Positions 24,889 to 33,468 of a stretch of DNA of 64,000 nt are shown one piece after another. Position 1 is the stretch's first letter; each line of letters opens with the position of its first letter. The notes beneath the pieces are model-generated. The model was given only the letters and a program-made list of their open reading frames with translations. It had not been told where the DNA came from and did no database searches. Origin of the DNA: Methanosphaerula subterraneus (GTDB lineage: Archaea > Halobacteriota > Methanomicrobia > Methanomicrobiales > Methanospirillaceae); contig NZ_CP170508.1 in NCBI RefSeq assembly GCF_052055875.1, forward strand, positions 1,798,001-1,862,000, given 5' to 3'. The position numbers and the translations under genes are program-made.

Positions 24889-27348
24889 TCAAGCGTGAAG
24901 TTTTGATCCGGTCCCCCTCTGCCGAACGGCCGGCGGGGTGTAGGTGCGGAGCAGCAGCGAGAGCGAGATGACCGTCACCGAGGAGAGGGCCATCGCCAGG
25001 GCGCCGTACTCGGGGCGCATCAGAATCCCGGTGAAGGGGTACAGCACCCCGGCGGCGAGCGGGATCAACAGCCCGTTGTAGGCAAACGCCCAGAAGATGT
25101 TCTGCCGGATCCGCTGCATCACCTTCGCCGAGAGCTGGAGGGCGGCCACGACGATGCAGAGGTCCTCCTGCATCAGCACGATCGACCCGGTTTCGACGGC
25201 GACATCGGTCCCGCTACCGATCGCGATCCCGACATCGGCCTGCGCCAGGGCGGGGGCGTCGTTGATCCCGTCCCCGACGAAGGCGACCACCTCCCCCTGC
25301 TGCTGGAGCCGCTTCACCTCGGCGGCCTTCTGGTCGGGGAGCACCCCGGCGATCACCTGGTCGATCCCGGCCCTCCCGGCCATCGCCTCGGCCGTAACCC
25401 GGTTGTCCCCGGTCAGCATCACGACCTTCCGACCGGACTTCTTCAGGGCCGCAACGGCACCCGGGGCGGACGGCTTCAGCACGTCGGCGATGGCGATCAT
25501 CCCGGCCGCCTGCCCGTCGACCGCGACCATCACGACCGTCTCGCCGGCCTTTTGATGCGAGGCCGCCTCGTCGGCCAGGGTCGGGTCTGCAGCAACCTTC
25601 TGCTCGTCCAGGTATCCGCTGCTCCCGACGAGCACCGTCCTCCCGTCGACCAGGGCCCACGCACCCCGGCCACTCGACGAGGTGAACCTCTCTGAGGGGG
25701 GAAGAAGGATGCCGGCCTTATCGGCGGCCCGGAGGACGGCCCCGGCCAGGGGATGCTGTGAGTGGAGTTCGACCGCGGCCGCCATGGCGAGGAGGCTCTC
25801 CCTGGCCGCGTCGCCGGCTATGGCGATCACCGCGGTCACCTCAGGATGCCCGACCGTCAGTGTCCCGGTCTTGTCGAAGACGACGGTCGTCACCTTTTCA
25901 GCGGCCTCGAGGGCGTCCCCGTTCCTGACCAGCACCCCGATCGCCGCTCCACGGCCGAGGCCGACCGTCACCGCCGTCGGTGTGGCCAGCCCGAGCGCAC
26001 AGGGGCAGGCCACCACCAGCACCGCGATCAGCGTCGAGAGGGCGAAGACCAGCGGGGCACGGAGGAGCAGGAACCAGACCAGGAACGCGAGGACCGCGAC
26101 GGCCAGCACGGCCGGGATGAACCAGGCGACCACCCGGTCTGCGATCTGCTGCACCGGCGGTTTCGAACCCTGTGCTTCGCTGACCATCTGGACGATCCTG
26201 GCCAGCATCGTCTCGCTTCCTACCTTCTCGGCGCGGAAGGTCAGCGCACCGGTGCCGTTGAGGGTCCCGCCGACCACCGGTTCCCCAGGGAGCTTGTGGA
26301 CCGGGATCGGTTCGCCGGTGATCATCGACTCGTCGACACTGCTCTCCCCCTCGGTGACCGTGCCGTCCACCGGGATCCTCCCCCCGGGGCGGACCATCAG
26401 CAGGTCCCCGACGACCACCTCGGCGAGGAGGACCTCGGCCGGCCCGTCCTCCCGCATCACCGTCGCCGTCTCCGGCTGCAGGGCGATGAGCGCCCGGATC
26501 GCCTGCGAGGTCGCCCCCTTCGCACGTCCCTCCAGGAACCTGCCGAGCATCAGGAACGCACCGAGCATCAGGGCGGTGTCGTAGAACATGAACTCCGGGG
26601 TCAGCACGATCGAGAAGGTGCCGAGGACCGAGGCGCCCATCGCCACCCCGGTGCCCATCGCGTACATCACGTCCATCGTCAGCGAACCGTGCTTCAGCGC
26701 CGTCGCGGCCGCGGCGAAGATCGGAGCGGTGACATAGTAGAACGCCGGCAGGCTGATCCCCAGCATCACGAGCCCCATGTACGGGAGCATCGGGAAGAAG
26801 AACATGATGGCCATCAGGATGCCGGCCGCCACGAACCCGACCGTGAACCGCTGCGCCTTGTCGCGGAGATCTTTCTTGAGGGCGGCGTCCACCGCCTCGT
26901 CAGTCACCTCCCTGTCGAGACCGAGGAACGAATACCCGGCCTCCTCGATCGCCTCCCGCATCGCCGCCACCGAGGTGAGGGAGGGGTTGTAGGTGACATA
27001 GGCCTTCTCGCTGGCCAGGTTGACGGTGGCCGTGGAGACGCCGGGCAGATCCCGGAGGGCCGCCTCGATCGTCTGGACACAGACCGCACACATCATCCCC
27101 CCGATCCGGATCACCGCCTCGGCCCGGACGACCCCATAGCCGGCCCCGGTCACCGCCCCTTCGAGGGCGGCAAGGTCGGTCTTTCCCTGGTCGTAGTGAA
27201 CAGTCGCCGTGTTGGTCGCGATGTTCACCTCGGCCTTCTCGACCCCCGGCACCGCGGCCAGCGACTCCTCGATGGTGACCGCACAGGTGGCGCAGTGGAT
27301 CCCGCTGACCTGCAGCTCGGCCTTCTTCGTCTCCTCCATACGACCCAT
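24889..27348 (-). CDS. copA: copper-transporting P-type ATPase
   Basis: P1B ATPase of 819 residues that exports Cu+ from the cytoplasm. Two N-terminal heavy-metal domains carry GIHCATC and GGMMCAVC; the TM metal site is CPC in VVACPCALG; the phosphorylation motif is DKTGTLTVGHPE; TGDN and GDGINDAPAL complete the P domain. The actuator TGE motif is seen in SMITGEPIPV. Full length. Start ATG at 27348, with an in-frame ATG at 27339. A promoter (aataataacc on the minus strand near 27387) lies in the short gap after manC. It runs into the histidine kinase gene, so the two may be co-transcribed. Confidence 0.96.
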   Translation of the reverse strand: MGRMEETKKAELQVSGIHCATCAVTIEESLAAVPGVEKAEVNIATNTATVHYDQGKTDLAALEGAVTGAGYGVVRAEAVIRIGGMMCAVCVQTIEAALRDLPGVSTATVNLASEKAYVTYNPSLTSVAAMREAIEEAGYSFLGLDREVTDEAVDAALKKDLRDKAQRFTVGFVAAGILMAIMFFFPMLPYMGLVMLGISLPAFYYVTAPIFAAAATALKHGSLTMDVMYAMGTGVAMGASVLGTFSIVLTPEFMFYDTALMLGAFLMLGRFLEGRAKGATSQAIRALIALQPETATVMREDGPAEVLLAEVVVGDLLMVRPGGRIPVDGTVTEGESSVDESMITGEPIPVHKLPGEPVVGGTLNGTGALTFRAEKVGSETMLARIVQMVSEAQGSKPPVQQIADRVVAWFIPAVLAVAVLAFLVWFLLLRAPLVFALSTLIAVLVVACPCALGLATPTAVTVGLGRGAAIGVLVRNGDALEAAEKVTTVVFDKTGTLTVGHPEVTAVIAIAGDAARESLLAMAAAVELHSQHPLAGAVLRAADKAGILLPPSERFTSSSGRGAWALVDGRTVLVGSSGYLDEQKVAADPTLADEAASHQKAGETVVMVAVDGQAAGMIAIADVLKPSAPGAVAALKKSGRKVVMLTGDNRVTAEAMAGRAGIDQVIAGVLPDQKAAEVKRLQQQGEVVAFVGDGINDAPALAQADVGIAIGSGTDVAVETGSIVLMQEDLCIVVAALQLSAKVMQRIRQNIFWAFAYNGLLIPLAAGVLYPFTGILMRPEYGALAMALSSVTVISLSLLLRTYTPPAVRQRGTGSKLHA

Positions 27349-27359
27349 ATCGGCCGCAA

Positions 27360-27372
27360 TCCTAAAAAAAGT
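27360..27372 (-). terminator. T-run between manC and copA
   Basis: Minus-strand sequence CACTTTTTTTAGG follows the manC stop at 27400 and lies just before the copA start, a likely termination site for manC with the copA promoter beside it. Confidence 0.45.
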
Positions 27373-27399
27373 GTGCTTTCCGGTTATTATTCCGCTCGT

Positions 27400-28749
27400 C
27401 TAGGCCCGACCGTACTGGTCCTCGAACCGGACGATGTCGTCCTCTTCGAGGTACTCGCCGATCTGGACCTCGATCACCTCGAGCGGGATCCTCCCCGGGT
27501 TGCCGAGCCGGTGACGGCAGCCGGTGGTGACGAAGGTGGACTGCCCCTGGCAGAGGAACTGGGTGTCCCCGTTCAGACGCACCTCGGCCATCCCGCTGAC
27601 GACGATCCAGTGCTCGGACCGGTGGCAGTGGAGCTGGAGCGAGAGCCACTTGCCCGGGCTGACCGTGACCCGCTTGATCTTGTAGAACGGCCCGGTCTCG
27701 AGCACCTTGTACGATCCCCAGGGGCGGTGCTCCTCGAGGTGATGCTCGGTGATCGCGTTATTCTGTCCCTTGAACCGGGTCACCAGGTCCCGGACCTTGT
27801 CGGTCTGGTCCTTGGCGCAGACGAGCAGCGCGTCCCCGGTGTCGACGATCGCCAGGTTGTTCACCCCGATCAGGCCGATCGCCTTTCCCTTGGCATGCAC
27901 ATAGTTGCCGGTCGCATCGATGTACTCCGCCTTCCCGGCATTCCCTGCCGAGTCATGGGCCGCATGCTCGTACAGGGCCTTGAAGTCCCCCATGTCCGAC
28001 CAGTCACAGTCGAGCGGAACGACGGCGACCCGCTCGGAGACCTCGAGCAGGCCGTAGTCGATCGAGAGGTTCTGGAGGGCGGCGTACTCCTCGGGCGTCC
28101 CGGCTGCAAAGGCCGCGGCCATCGCCGGCTGGTAGCGCTCGAGCTCCTCGAAGAAGACCGTGGTCCGAAGGAGAAACATCCCCGAGTTCCAGAGGTACCC
28201 GGCCTTGCAGTAACTCTCGGCCGTCTCCTTATCGGGCTTCTCCTTGAACGCATCGACCGCCGACCCGCAGACCAGCCTGGCGCCGGGGCGGATGTACCCG
28301 TACCCGGTGTGCGGGCAGTCCGGCATCACTCCGAAGGTGACCAGGTGATCGTCGGCCAGCGGGACGGCCCCCTCGATCTCGTGCAGGGCCGCCTCGCTCA
28401 GGTGGTGATCGCTCGGGAAGACGACGGCGACGGCGTCGCCGCATTCAGCCCTGATCGTCGCCATCGCCCAGGCGATCGCCGGCAGCGTGTTCCTGCCGCA
28501 GGGCTCCCTGAGCAGGTGAGTCTGATCGATGGCGGCCCCGACCTCCTCGAGCTGGTTGTTGACCAGGTACTGGTGGGCCTCGTTGGTCACCACGTAGATC
28601 TCGTCCGCCGACGCCAGTTTCCGGGCCCGCAGCCAGGTGGCCTGAAAGAGCGAATGGTCACCGATCTTCAGGAACTGCTTCGGGAACTGGACCCTTGATA
28701 GCGGCCAGAGCCGGGTCCCTGAACCCCCTGCAAGGATGATACACTTCAT
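27400..28749 (-). CDS. manC: mannose-1-phosphate guanylyltransferase / mannose-6-phosphate isomerase
   Basis: Bifunctional enzyme making GDP-mannose and interconverting Man-6-P and Fru-6-P for glycan synthesis. About 449 residues: nucleotidyltransferase domain from the start (ILAGGSGTRLWPLSR, FPKQFLKIGD), VVFPSDHHL for metal binding, FKEKPDKETAE for sugar phosphate, and the C-terminal cupin isomerase (RPWGSYKVLE, LHCHRSEHWIVVSG, ending DIVRFEDQYGRA) with His and Glu metal ligands. Start at 28749 (MKCIILAGG) is chosen over upstream codons because a TATA-like gcttatg is 25 bases before it. It should feed N-glycosylation of the many sequon-rich surface proteins here. Confidence 0.95.
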   Translation of the reverse strand: MKCIILAGGSGTRLWPLSRVQFPKQFLKIGDHSLFQATWLRARKLASADEIYVVTNEAHQYLVNNQLEEVGAAIDQTHLLREPCGRNTLPAIAWAMATIRAECGDAVAVVFPSDHHLSEAALHEIEGAVPLADDHLVTFGVMPDCPHTGYGYIRPGARLVCGSAVDAFKEKPDKETAESYCKAGYLWNSGMFLLRTTVFFEELERYQPAMAAAFAAGTPEEYAALQNLSIDYGLLEVSERVAVVPLDCDWSDMGDFKALYEHAAHDSAGNAGKAEYIDATGNYVHAKGKAIGLIGVNNLAIVDTGDALLVCAKDQTDKVRDLVTRFKGQNNAITEHHLEEHRPWGSYKVLETGPFYKIKRVTVSPGKWLSLQLHCHRSEHWIVVSGMAEVRLNGDTQFLCQGQSTFVTTGCRHRLGNPGRIPLEVIEVQIGEYLEEDDIVRFEDQYGRA

Positions 28750-28817
28750 AGTAGTAGTATTGACGGTGCCGGGCATAAGCCCTCTGTGGTCCGGGCACCT
28801 TCGGGGTGTACCCCGTC

Positions 28818-29381
28818 TTAGAGCGTGAAAAGATGTCTGGCCGCAACCACCCGAAAGAGGCCGGCCCTGGCCCCGCAGTCGAGCCAGCCGTACCCGTAAC
28901 TCGAGCAGCTCAGGCTCTCTTCGAGCGATCCCCGGCGCAGCACCGCCTCGCGACAGAAGAGAGTGGCGACCGCCTCGATCCTCCGGGCCACCGGGTGGAG
29001 GGAGGAACCGGTGTCGGGGGCGACCTCGATCGAGCCGAGGGCGCCGGCCAGCATCCGGATGTACCGGCCCGCCTTCTCCTCCAGCCGCCCGTGCTGGTCG
29101 TCGCTGACCGACCCTGCCATCAGCAGCAGTCCGACTGGGGCCCGGACCCTGACCAGCCCGAGCGCCCCCCCGGCGTCCAGCCAGCCGGCCCCGTAGGCGG
29201 CGGAGGCGAGGGCGTTCACCGGGTCTCGGTGCAGCAGGAACGAGGTCCCGTCCCCGTCGTACGACCGGGCCATCTCGATCACTTCCCCGCCGAGCAGCCA
29301 GAGCGGAGTCCTCTCAGGGGCCGACGGCACCGCTCCTTCCAGGCCGGTGCTGAGGGCGGCGAGCCCGTCGGCGATCCTCAT
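28818..29381 (-). CDS. DUF357-type archaeal protein
   Basis: 187 residues. Two related segments are visible, AAYGAGWLDAGGALGLVRV (about residues 61-79) and SYGYGWLDCGARAGLFRV (about 160-177); the second is the hallmark of the archaeal DUF357 family and the first looks like an internal copy. Between them is a helical part (RLEEKAGRYIRMLAGALGSI). Function unknown. It overlaps the end of dphB by 4 bases, so it is translated with the diphthamide gene. Confidence 0.75.
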   Translation of the reverse strand: MRIADGLAALSTGLEGAVPSAPERTPLWLLGGEVIEMARSYDGDGTSFLLHRDPVNALASAAYGAGWLDAGGALGLVRVRAPVGLLLMAGSVSDDQHGRLEEKAGRYIRMLAGALGSIEVAPDTGSSLHPVARRIEAVATLFCREAVLRRGSLEESLSCSSYGYGWLDCGARAGLFRVVAARHLFTL

Positions 29382-30133
29382 ACCGAAAGCCCGGCGAAGA
29401 CCTCGAGGTACTCCTGCTCGACCGGGTGGAGGGTGGCCGGCACGATCAGCACATGGAGCGGCCCGCCGAAGTCGACGCCGCGCAGGCGATCGGCCGTCCC
29501 CGCCCGGACCACCGGAGAGATGGAGCCGGCCCGGGCGACGCCGATATACGTGGCGATCGAGCCGCCCAGCCGGACGGCCATCTCCTCGAGCAGGTCGATC
29601 GCCTCCCCCACCTGCATGTACCGGTCCTGCTGAATGTCCAGGTAGACCAGGGTGTGGAGGTCGGCGGCCAGGTTCTGCCGGATCACCTCGTACGGGGTCA
29701 TCGGGAACCAGTTCTTGTGCGGGAACGGGACCGAGCAGGACTTGCCGAACCGGTAGTTCTGCAGCCCGGTCAGCCCGCAGACCGCGGTCTGAATCGAGGC
29801 CCCATGGATGATCCCGGTCGGGATCCCGCGGGCGGCCGCCCGAAGGCGGAGATCCATATGGGTGGTCGAGACCATCGGGTCCCCGCCGGTCAGCACCACC
29901 GCCTCCCCGGCGGCGGCAGCGTCCAGGATCGGGTCGGGGTGCTGCTCGACATCGGCCCGGCCGAGGACGGTCACCTCCTTCCCGTAGACCCTGGCCAGTT
30001 CCTCCACCGTCGTCCCCATCAGTCGGGAGGTGTAATACTCCAGAAAGACCGCATCGCTCTCCCTGACGGCCGCCAGCCCTTTCACCGAGATATCGCCGGC
30101 ATCATAGAGGCCGAGCCCCACAAAAGTCAGCAT
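29378..30133 (-). CDS. dphB: diphthine synthase
   Basis: SAM-dependent methyltransferase that methylates the modified histidine of elongation factor 2 in diphthamide synthesis. 251 residues with the tetrapyrrole-methylase fold: MLTFVGLGLYDAGDIS, LEYYTSRL, VVLTGGDPMVSTTH, IIHGASIQTAVCGLTGLQNYRFG and the C-terminal LIVPATLHPVEQEYL. Full length for archaea. Directly follows the RecA-like gene with no gap and overlaps the DUF357 gene. Confidence 0.97.
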   Translation of the reverse strand: MLTFVGLGLYDAGDISVKGLAAVRESDAVFLEYYTSRLMGTTVEELARVYGKEVTVLGRADVEQHPDPILDAAAAGEAVVLTGGDPMVSTTHMDLRLRAAARGIPTGIIHGASIQTAVCGLTGLQNYRFGKSCSVPFPHKNWFPMTPYEVIRQNLAADLHTLVYLDIQQDRYMQVGEAIDLLEEMAVRLGGSIATYIGVARAGSISPVVRAGTADRLRGVDFGGPLHVLIVPATLHPVEQEYLEVFAGLSV

Positions 30134-30847
30134 TCAGTCCACCTCCGGAAAGGTGATCGTTTCGTCCTGATAGTGGTACCTGACCCAGGCACTCTGCCCG
30201 ATCCCCCGTCCAACAATGCGCATCGACATCATATCATCCTCCCGTTTCACCTCGAGCGTGTGGGTCATCAGCTGCGTGATCACCGAGATGGTCCGCGCAT
30301 CAAACGAGGTCGAGGTGAGGGTATAGAGCCCGAGCCCCTCCATCTTCTTCACCCTGGTCGTCAGCATATGCAGGAACTGGTAGGTCTCCTCCAGCTTCCG
30401 GTACATCAGCAGCGTCGAGATCGAGTTGAGCATCACCCTGACCGGCGGCGGAAAGAGGCCTGCATCATAATCAGGGAACTGCCCGGCGAAGATCGCCTCG
30501 ACCATCTTTCCGAACTTGATCCCGAGCGAGGTCAGGTCGGTCGGGCTGGCCGTGAACTTCAGCTTGTCGGCCTCGGCGATGTTCGGGTTGGAGATCCGGG
30601 TGACCGTGTCGATCAGCCCGATCGCAGCCCGATCCGCCCCGAGCGAGCGGAACGCAGTCAGGGCCTCCAGGTAGTCGTCGTCGGTGGTGACCAGCAGCGT
30701 GTAGTCGCCAGGGCGCGGACAGGCGATCGTGTACCCGATCCTGGCCAGTTCTGTCAAAGGGGGGCCGAGGATCAGCAGGTTGGACCCCTGGGGGAGGCCG
30801 CCGGCCCCTTCATCGATCATCGGGATGCCTGTCCGGAACGTATACAT
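30134..30847 (-). CDS. RecA/KaiC-superfamily protein with degenerate P-loop
   Basis: 237 residues with the outline of archaeal RAD55/KaiC-like ATPases: TGIPMIDEGAGGLPQGSNLLILGP at the start, a Walker B-like strand (RVMLNSISTLLMY) and the later GLGLYTLTSTSFDARTISVI. The P-loop reads GPPLTELA instead of G-x4-GKT/S, so the Lys and Thr needed for ATP hydrolysis are missing. Probably a non-catalytic regulator or partner. It sits between feoB (13 bases away) and dphB (adjacent), on the same strand, suggesting a common transcript. Confidence 0.7.
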   Translation of the reverse strand: MYTFRTGIPMIDEGAGGLPQGSNLLILGPPLTELARIGYTIACPRPGDYTLLVTTDDDYLEALTAFRSLGADRAAIGLIDTVTRISNPNIAEADKLKFTASPTDLTSLGIKFGKMVEAIFAGQFPDYDAGLFPPPVRVMLNSISTLLMYRKLEETYQFLHMLTTRVKKMEGLGLYTLTSTSFDARTISVITQLMTHTLEVKREDDMMSMRIVGRGIGQSAWVRYHYQDETITFPEVD

Positions 30848-30860
30848 TGTAAGTACTGGA

Positions 30861-32720
30861 TCATGCCATCAGCAGATGTATAAGTGCTCCGATCCCGAGG
30901 CCGAGCAGCACGGTGTAGGCGGTGATCAGCGCGGCCACCTTCACCCCGAGCTCCCGGTTCAGCACCGCGATGGTGGAGATGCAGGGGACGAAGAGGGTCG
31001 AGACCAGGGCAAAGACATAGAGCTGCGTCCGGGTCATCACCGTGATCAGGTCGGTGGTCCCGGCCAGCACGGCCAGGGTCTCAAAGGCCATCTCCTTCCG
31101 GAGGATCCCGAAGAGGAGGGCCGTCGAGGCGTAGCTCGGGAGGCCGAGCAGCCCCTCGGAGATCGGGACGGCTGCCTGCTGGAACGCAGCGATCACCCCG
31201 TAGAAACCGAGCAGTCCGAGGATCACCGAGGATATCAGCAGCAGCGGCATCGCGATCACCAGGAACTCCTGGATCCTCATCCAAGACTTGCGCAGCACCA
31301 TGCCGGCCTTGGGCCGGCGGAGGGGGGTCATCTCCAGGATCATGCCGTACTGCGGTCCGGGGGTGACTCGGGAGAGGATCACCCCGGTGAGCAGGATCAG
31401 CACCAGCACGATCAGGTAGATGCTCAGCGCCGGCAGAACGCCGACGAACTTGGCGACGATCCCTGAGATGACGACGGTGCGTGCAGAGCAGGGGACCATC
31501 GTGATCAGAAAGGCCGCGATGATCCGTTCCCTCCGCGACGAGAGGAGCCTGGTCCCCATCACCGCCGGGACATTGCAGCCGAAGCCGAGGACCAGCGGGA
31601 TGATCGCCTCGCCGTGCATGCCGAGCCGGTGCATCGCACGGTCGGCGAGGAAGGCGGCCCGGGTCATGTATCCCGAGTCCTCCAGGACCGAGAGGAGGAT
31701 GTAGAAGGTGAAGATGTAGGGGAAGGCGATCCCGAACCCCGATTCGAGGGCCAGCACCACCGAGTAGGCCAGCTGTTCGACGAGGGGCGAGAGGGGGAGG
31801 GCCTGGATCGGGGTCATCAGGTAGGTCGTGAACCCCCAGACGATCAGGTCCTCGAGGCGGGAGCCGACCGCGAAGACGATCAGCAGCATCGAGAGGATCA
31901 CCCCGATCAGGATCGGGATCCCCGGGAACTGCCGGGTCAGGATCCGGTCCAGGTCGAACCGGTTGTGATGGGCGCCGGTGGAGAGGACCTGCCCGGCGAG
32001 GGTATGGGCATAGTTGTGCCGGTTGGTCGCGATGATCTGGTTCACCGACATCCGGTGCCGGTTCTCGATCTCCTCGGCCACCATTGCGGTCACCTCGAGC
32101 ATCTCGGGGTCCGGACTGATCCCCTGCATCGCCTGCAGCCCCACGCGCCGTCCGATCCCCATCGTCTTCTGGAACGAGCGGAGGGCCGCCTCGATCTGGT
32201 GATCGTACGGGACCTCGATCGCCGACACCTTCGCCGATCGCATCACCGCCGGGACGATCTGGTCGATCCCGGTCCCGAGGGCGGCGGCGGCCCGGATCAC
32301 CGGGACACCGAGGAGCGCCGAGAGGGCGTCGGGGTCGATCGAGACCCCCTCCTTGATCGCCTCGTCGGTCAGGTTGACGACGACGATCATCGGGATCCGG
32401 TACTCGGCGATCTGCAGCAGCAGGTACAGGTTCCGCTCGAACCGGGTGGCGTCCAGCACCACGATCAGGGCGTCGACCTCAGGCTCTTCGAGCACCCGCC
32501 TGACCAGCACCTCCTTCTCCCCCTGCCCGTCGAGGGAGTAGAGACCCGGCATGTCGACGAGGTCCAGCCACTCCTTCTGATCCCGGTTTACACAGACGGT
32601 GCCGGACATCAGTTCGATCGACGAACCGGGCATGTTCCCGACCTCGACCCCGAGCCCGGTCAACTGCATGAAGATCAGCGACTTGCCGACTCCCGGGTTT
32701 CCGATCAGGGCGGCCTTCAT
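30861..32720 (-). CDS. feoB: ferrous iron transport protein B
   Basis: Fe2+ uptake GTPase/permease of 619 residues. G domain at the N-terminus: G1 GNPGVGKS (7-14), G3 DMPGLYSL, G4 NLTD. Two Gate-like halves follow from about 280 with the conserved LVLGFGCNVPAVMGTRLL and the second half with CISTIAVLNRELG. The G2 region reads MPGSSIE rather than the common WPGVTVE. It overlaps the metalloregulator gene by 4 bases, which together supply regulation, FeoA-like domain and permease. Confidence 0.95.
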   Translation of the reverse strand: MKAALIGNPGVGKSLIFMQLTGLGVEVGNMPGSSIELMSGTVCVNRDQKEWLDLVDMPGLYSLDGQGEKEVLVRRVLEEPEVDALIVVLDATRFERNLYLLLQIAEYRIPMIVVVNLTDEAIKEGVSIDPDALSALLGVPVIRAAAALGTGIDQIVPAVMRSAKVSAIEVPYDHQIEAALRSFQKTMGIGRRVGLQAMQGISPDPEMLEVTAMVAEEIENRHRMSVNQIIATNRHNYAHTLAGQVLSTGAHHNRFDLDRILTRQFPGIPILIGVILSMLLIVFAVGSRLEDLIVWGFTTYLMTPIQALPLSPLVEQLAYSVVLALESGFGIAFPYIFTFYILLSVLEDSGYMTRAAFLADRAMHRLGMHGEAIIPLVLGFGCNVPAVMGTRLLSSRRERIIAAFLITMVPCSARTVVISGIVAKFVGVLPALSIYLIVLVLILLTGVILSRVTPGPQYGMILEMTPLRRPKAGMVLRKSWMRIQEFLVIAMPLLLISSVILGLLGFYGVIAAFQQAAVPISEGLLGLPSYASTALLFGILRKEMAFETLAVLAGTTDLITVMTRTQLYVFALVSTLFVPCISTIAVLNRELGVKVAALITAYTVLLGLGIGALIHLLMA

Positions 32721-33346
32721 CTGACCTGCTCCACCGAGATCGAGGCCGCAATCTCAGGGCTGAGGGCGATGTCGCAGCCCTTCACCCTGACGACGACGGC
32801 CCCGTTGCCCAGTCTCCTCCGGATACTGATCTCCTCACCCGGGAGGATCCCGAGGTCGAGCAGCCGGGTGTAATGGCCCCACTGCCGGATCGTGCTGACC
32901 CTGAGGACCGTTCCTTCGTCGAAGGTCTGCAGGGTCCGGACTCCCGACCGCTGGCCGTGATGCCGCCTCGGGCACTCGGGATTTCCGCCGGGCCGGGCCA
33001 TGTAGGTGCCGAGCCGCGAGATCGTCTCGTCCGAGACCCGGTGCTCGAGCTGGCAGGCCTCATCCGAGGCTGAGGAAGGGTCCATCCCGAGCATCTCGGT
33101 CAGAAAACACTGCAACGTCCGGTGCCGGCGGTCGATCCGGACGGCGATCTCCCGCCCCTTTTCGGTCAGGTCGACCGTGCTCCCCGACCGGGTCAGGGTT
33201 CCGGCCCCGACCGCGTCCCCAATCAGCAGGAGGAGATCCTCGGGGGGGAGGTGGAGGCGGGAGGCCAGCGGACCCACGTCTGCACCGCCACCGGCCCCCA
33301 GACAGAGCACCGCCTCGAGCAGGTCCTCATCGCAGCTCCTCTCCAT
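32717..33346 (-). CDS. DtxR-type metalloregulator with C-terminal FeoA domain
   Basis: 209 residues: a winged helix (about 10-65), a DtxR dimerisation/metal region with E-H residues (DEACQLEHRVSDE, about 95-108), and a C-terminal SH3-like FeoA domain (GEEISIRRRLGNGAVVVRVKGCDIALSPEIA). Such proteins bind Fe2+ or Mn2+ and repress iron uptake. As the first gene before feoB it most likely regulates its own operon. The internal segment GGNPECPRRHHGQRSG may give extra metal ligands. Start ATG at 33346. Confidence 0.88.
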   Translation of the reverse strand: MERSCDEDLLEAVLCLGAGGGADVGPLASRLHLPPEDLLLLIGDAVGAGTLTRSGSTVDLTEKGREIAVRIDRRHRTLQCFLTEMLGMDPSSASDEACQLEHRVSDETISRLGTYMARPGGNPECPRRHHGQRSGVRTLQTFDEGTVLRVSTIRQWGHYTRLLDLGILPGEEISIRRRLGNGAVVVRVKGCDIALSPEIAASISVEQVR

Positions 33347-33468
33347 GTACAGTGGGGTATGCCCCCGGAACGGTTATGGATTTGGTTCTCGAACCTGTCG
33401 GTCGACCTGGCCGGCCCGGCCTGCCGGGAATACTCTTATGGTTGGAAGACCGAGTACGTTAGTTATAT

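Noticed and set aside
25762..28698. A 978-codon open frame on the plus strand
   Set aside because: It lies antisense to copA and manC, whose motifs are intact; its translation is very rich in Arg, Asp, Gly and His, as expected from an antisense frame in GC-rich DNA.
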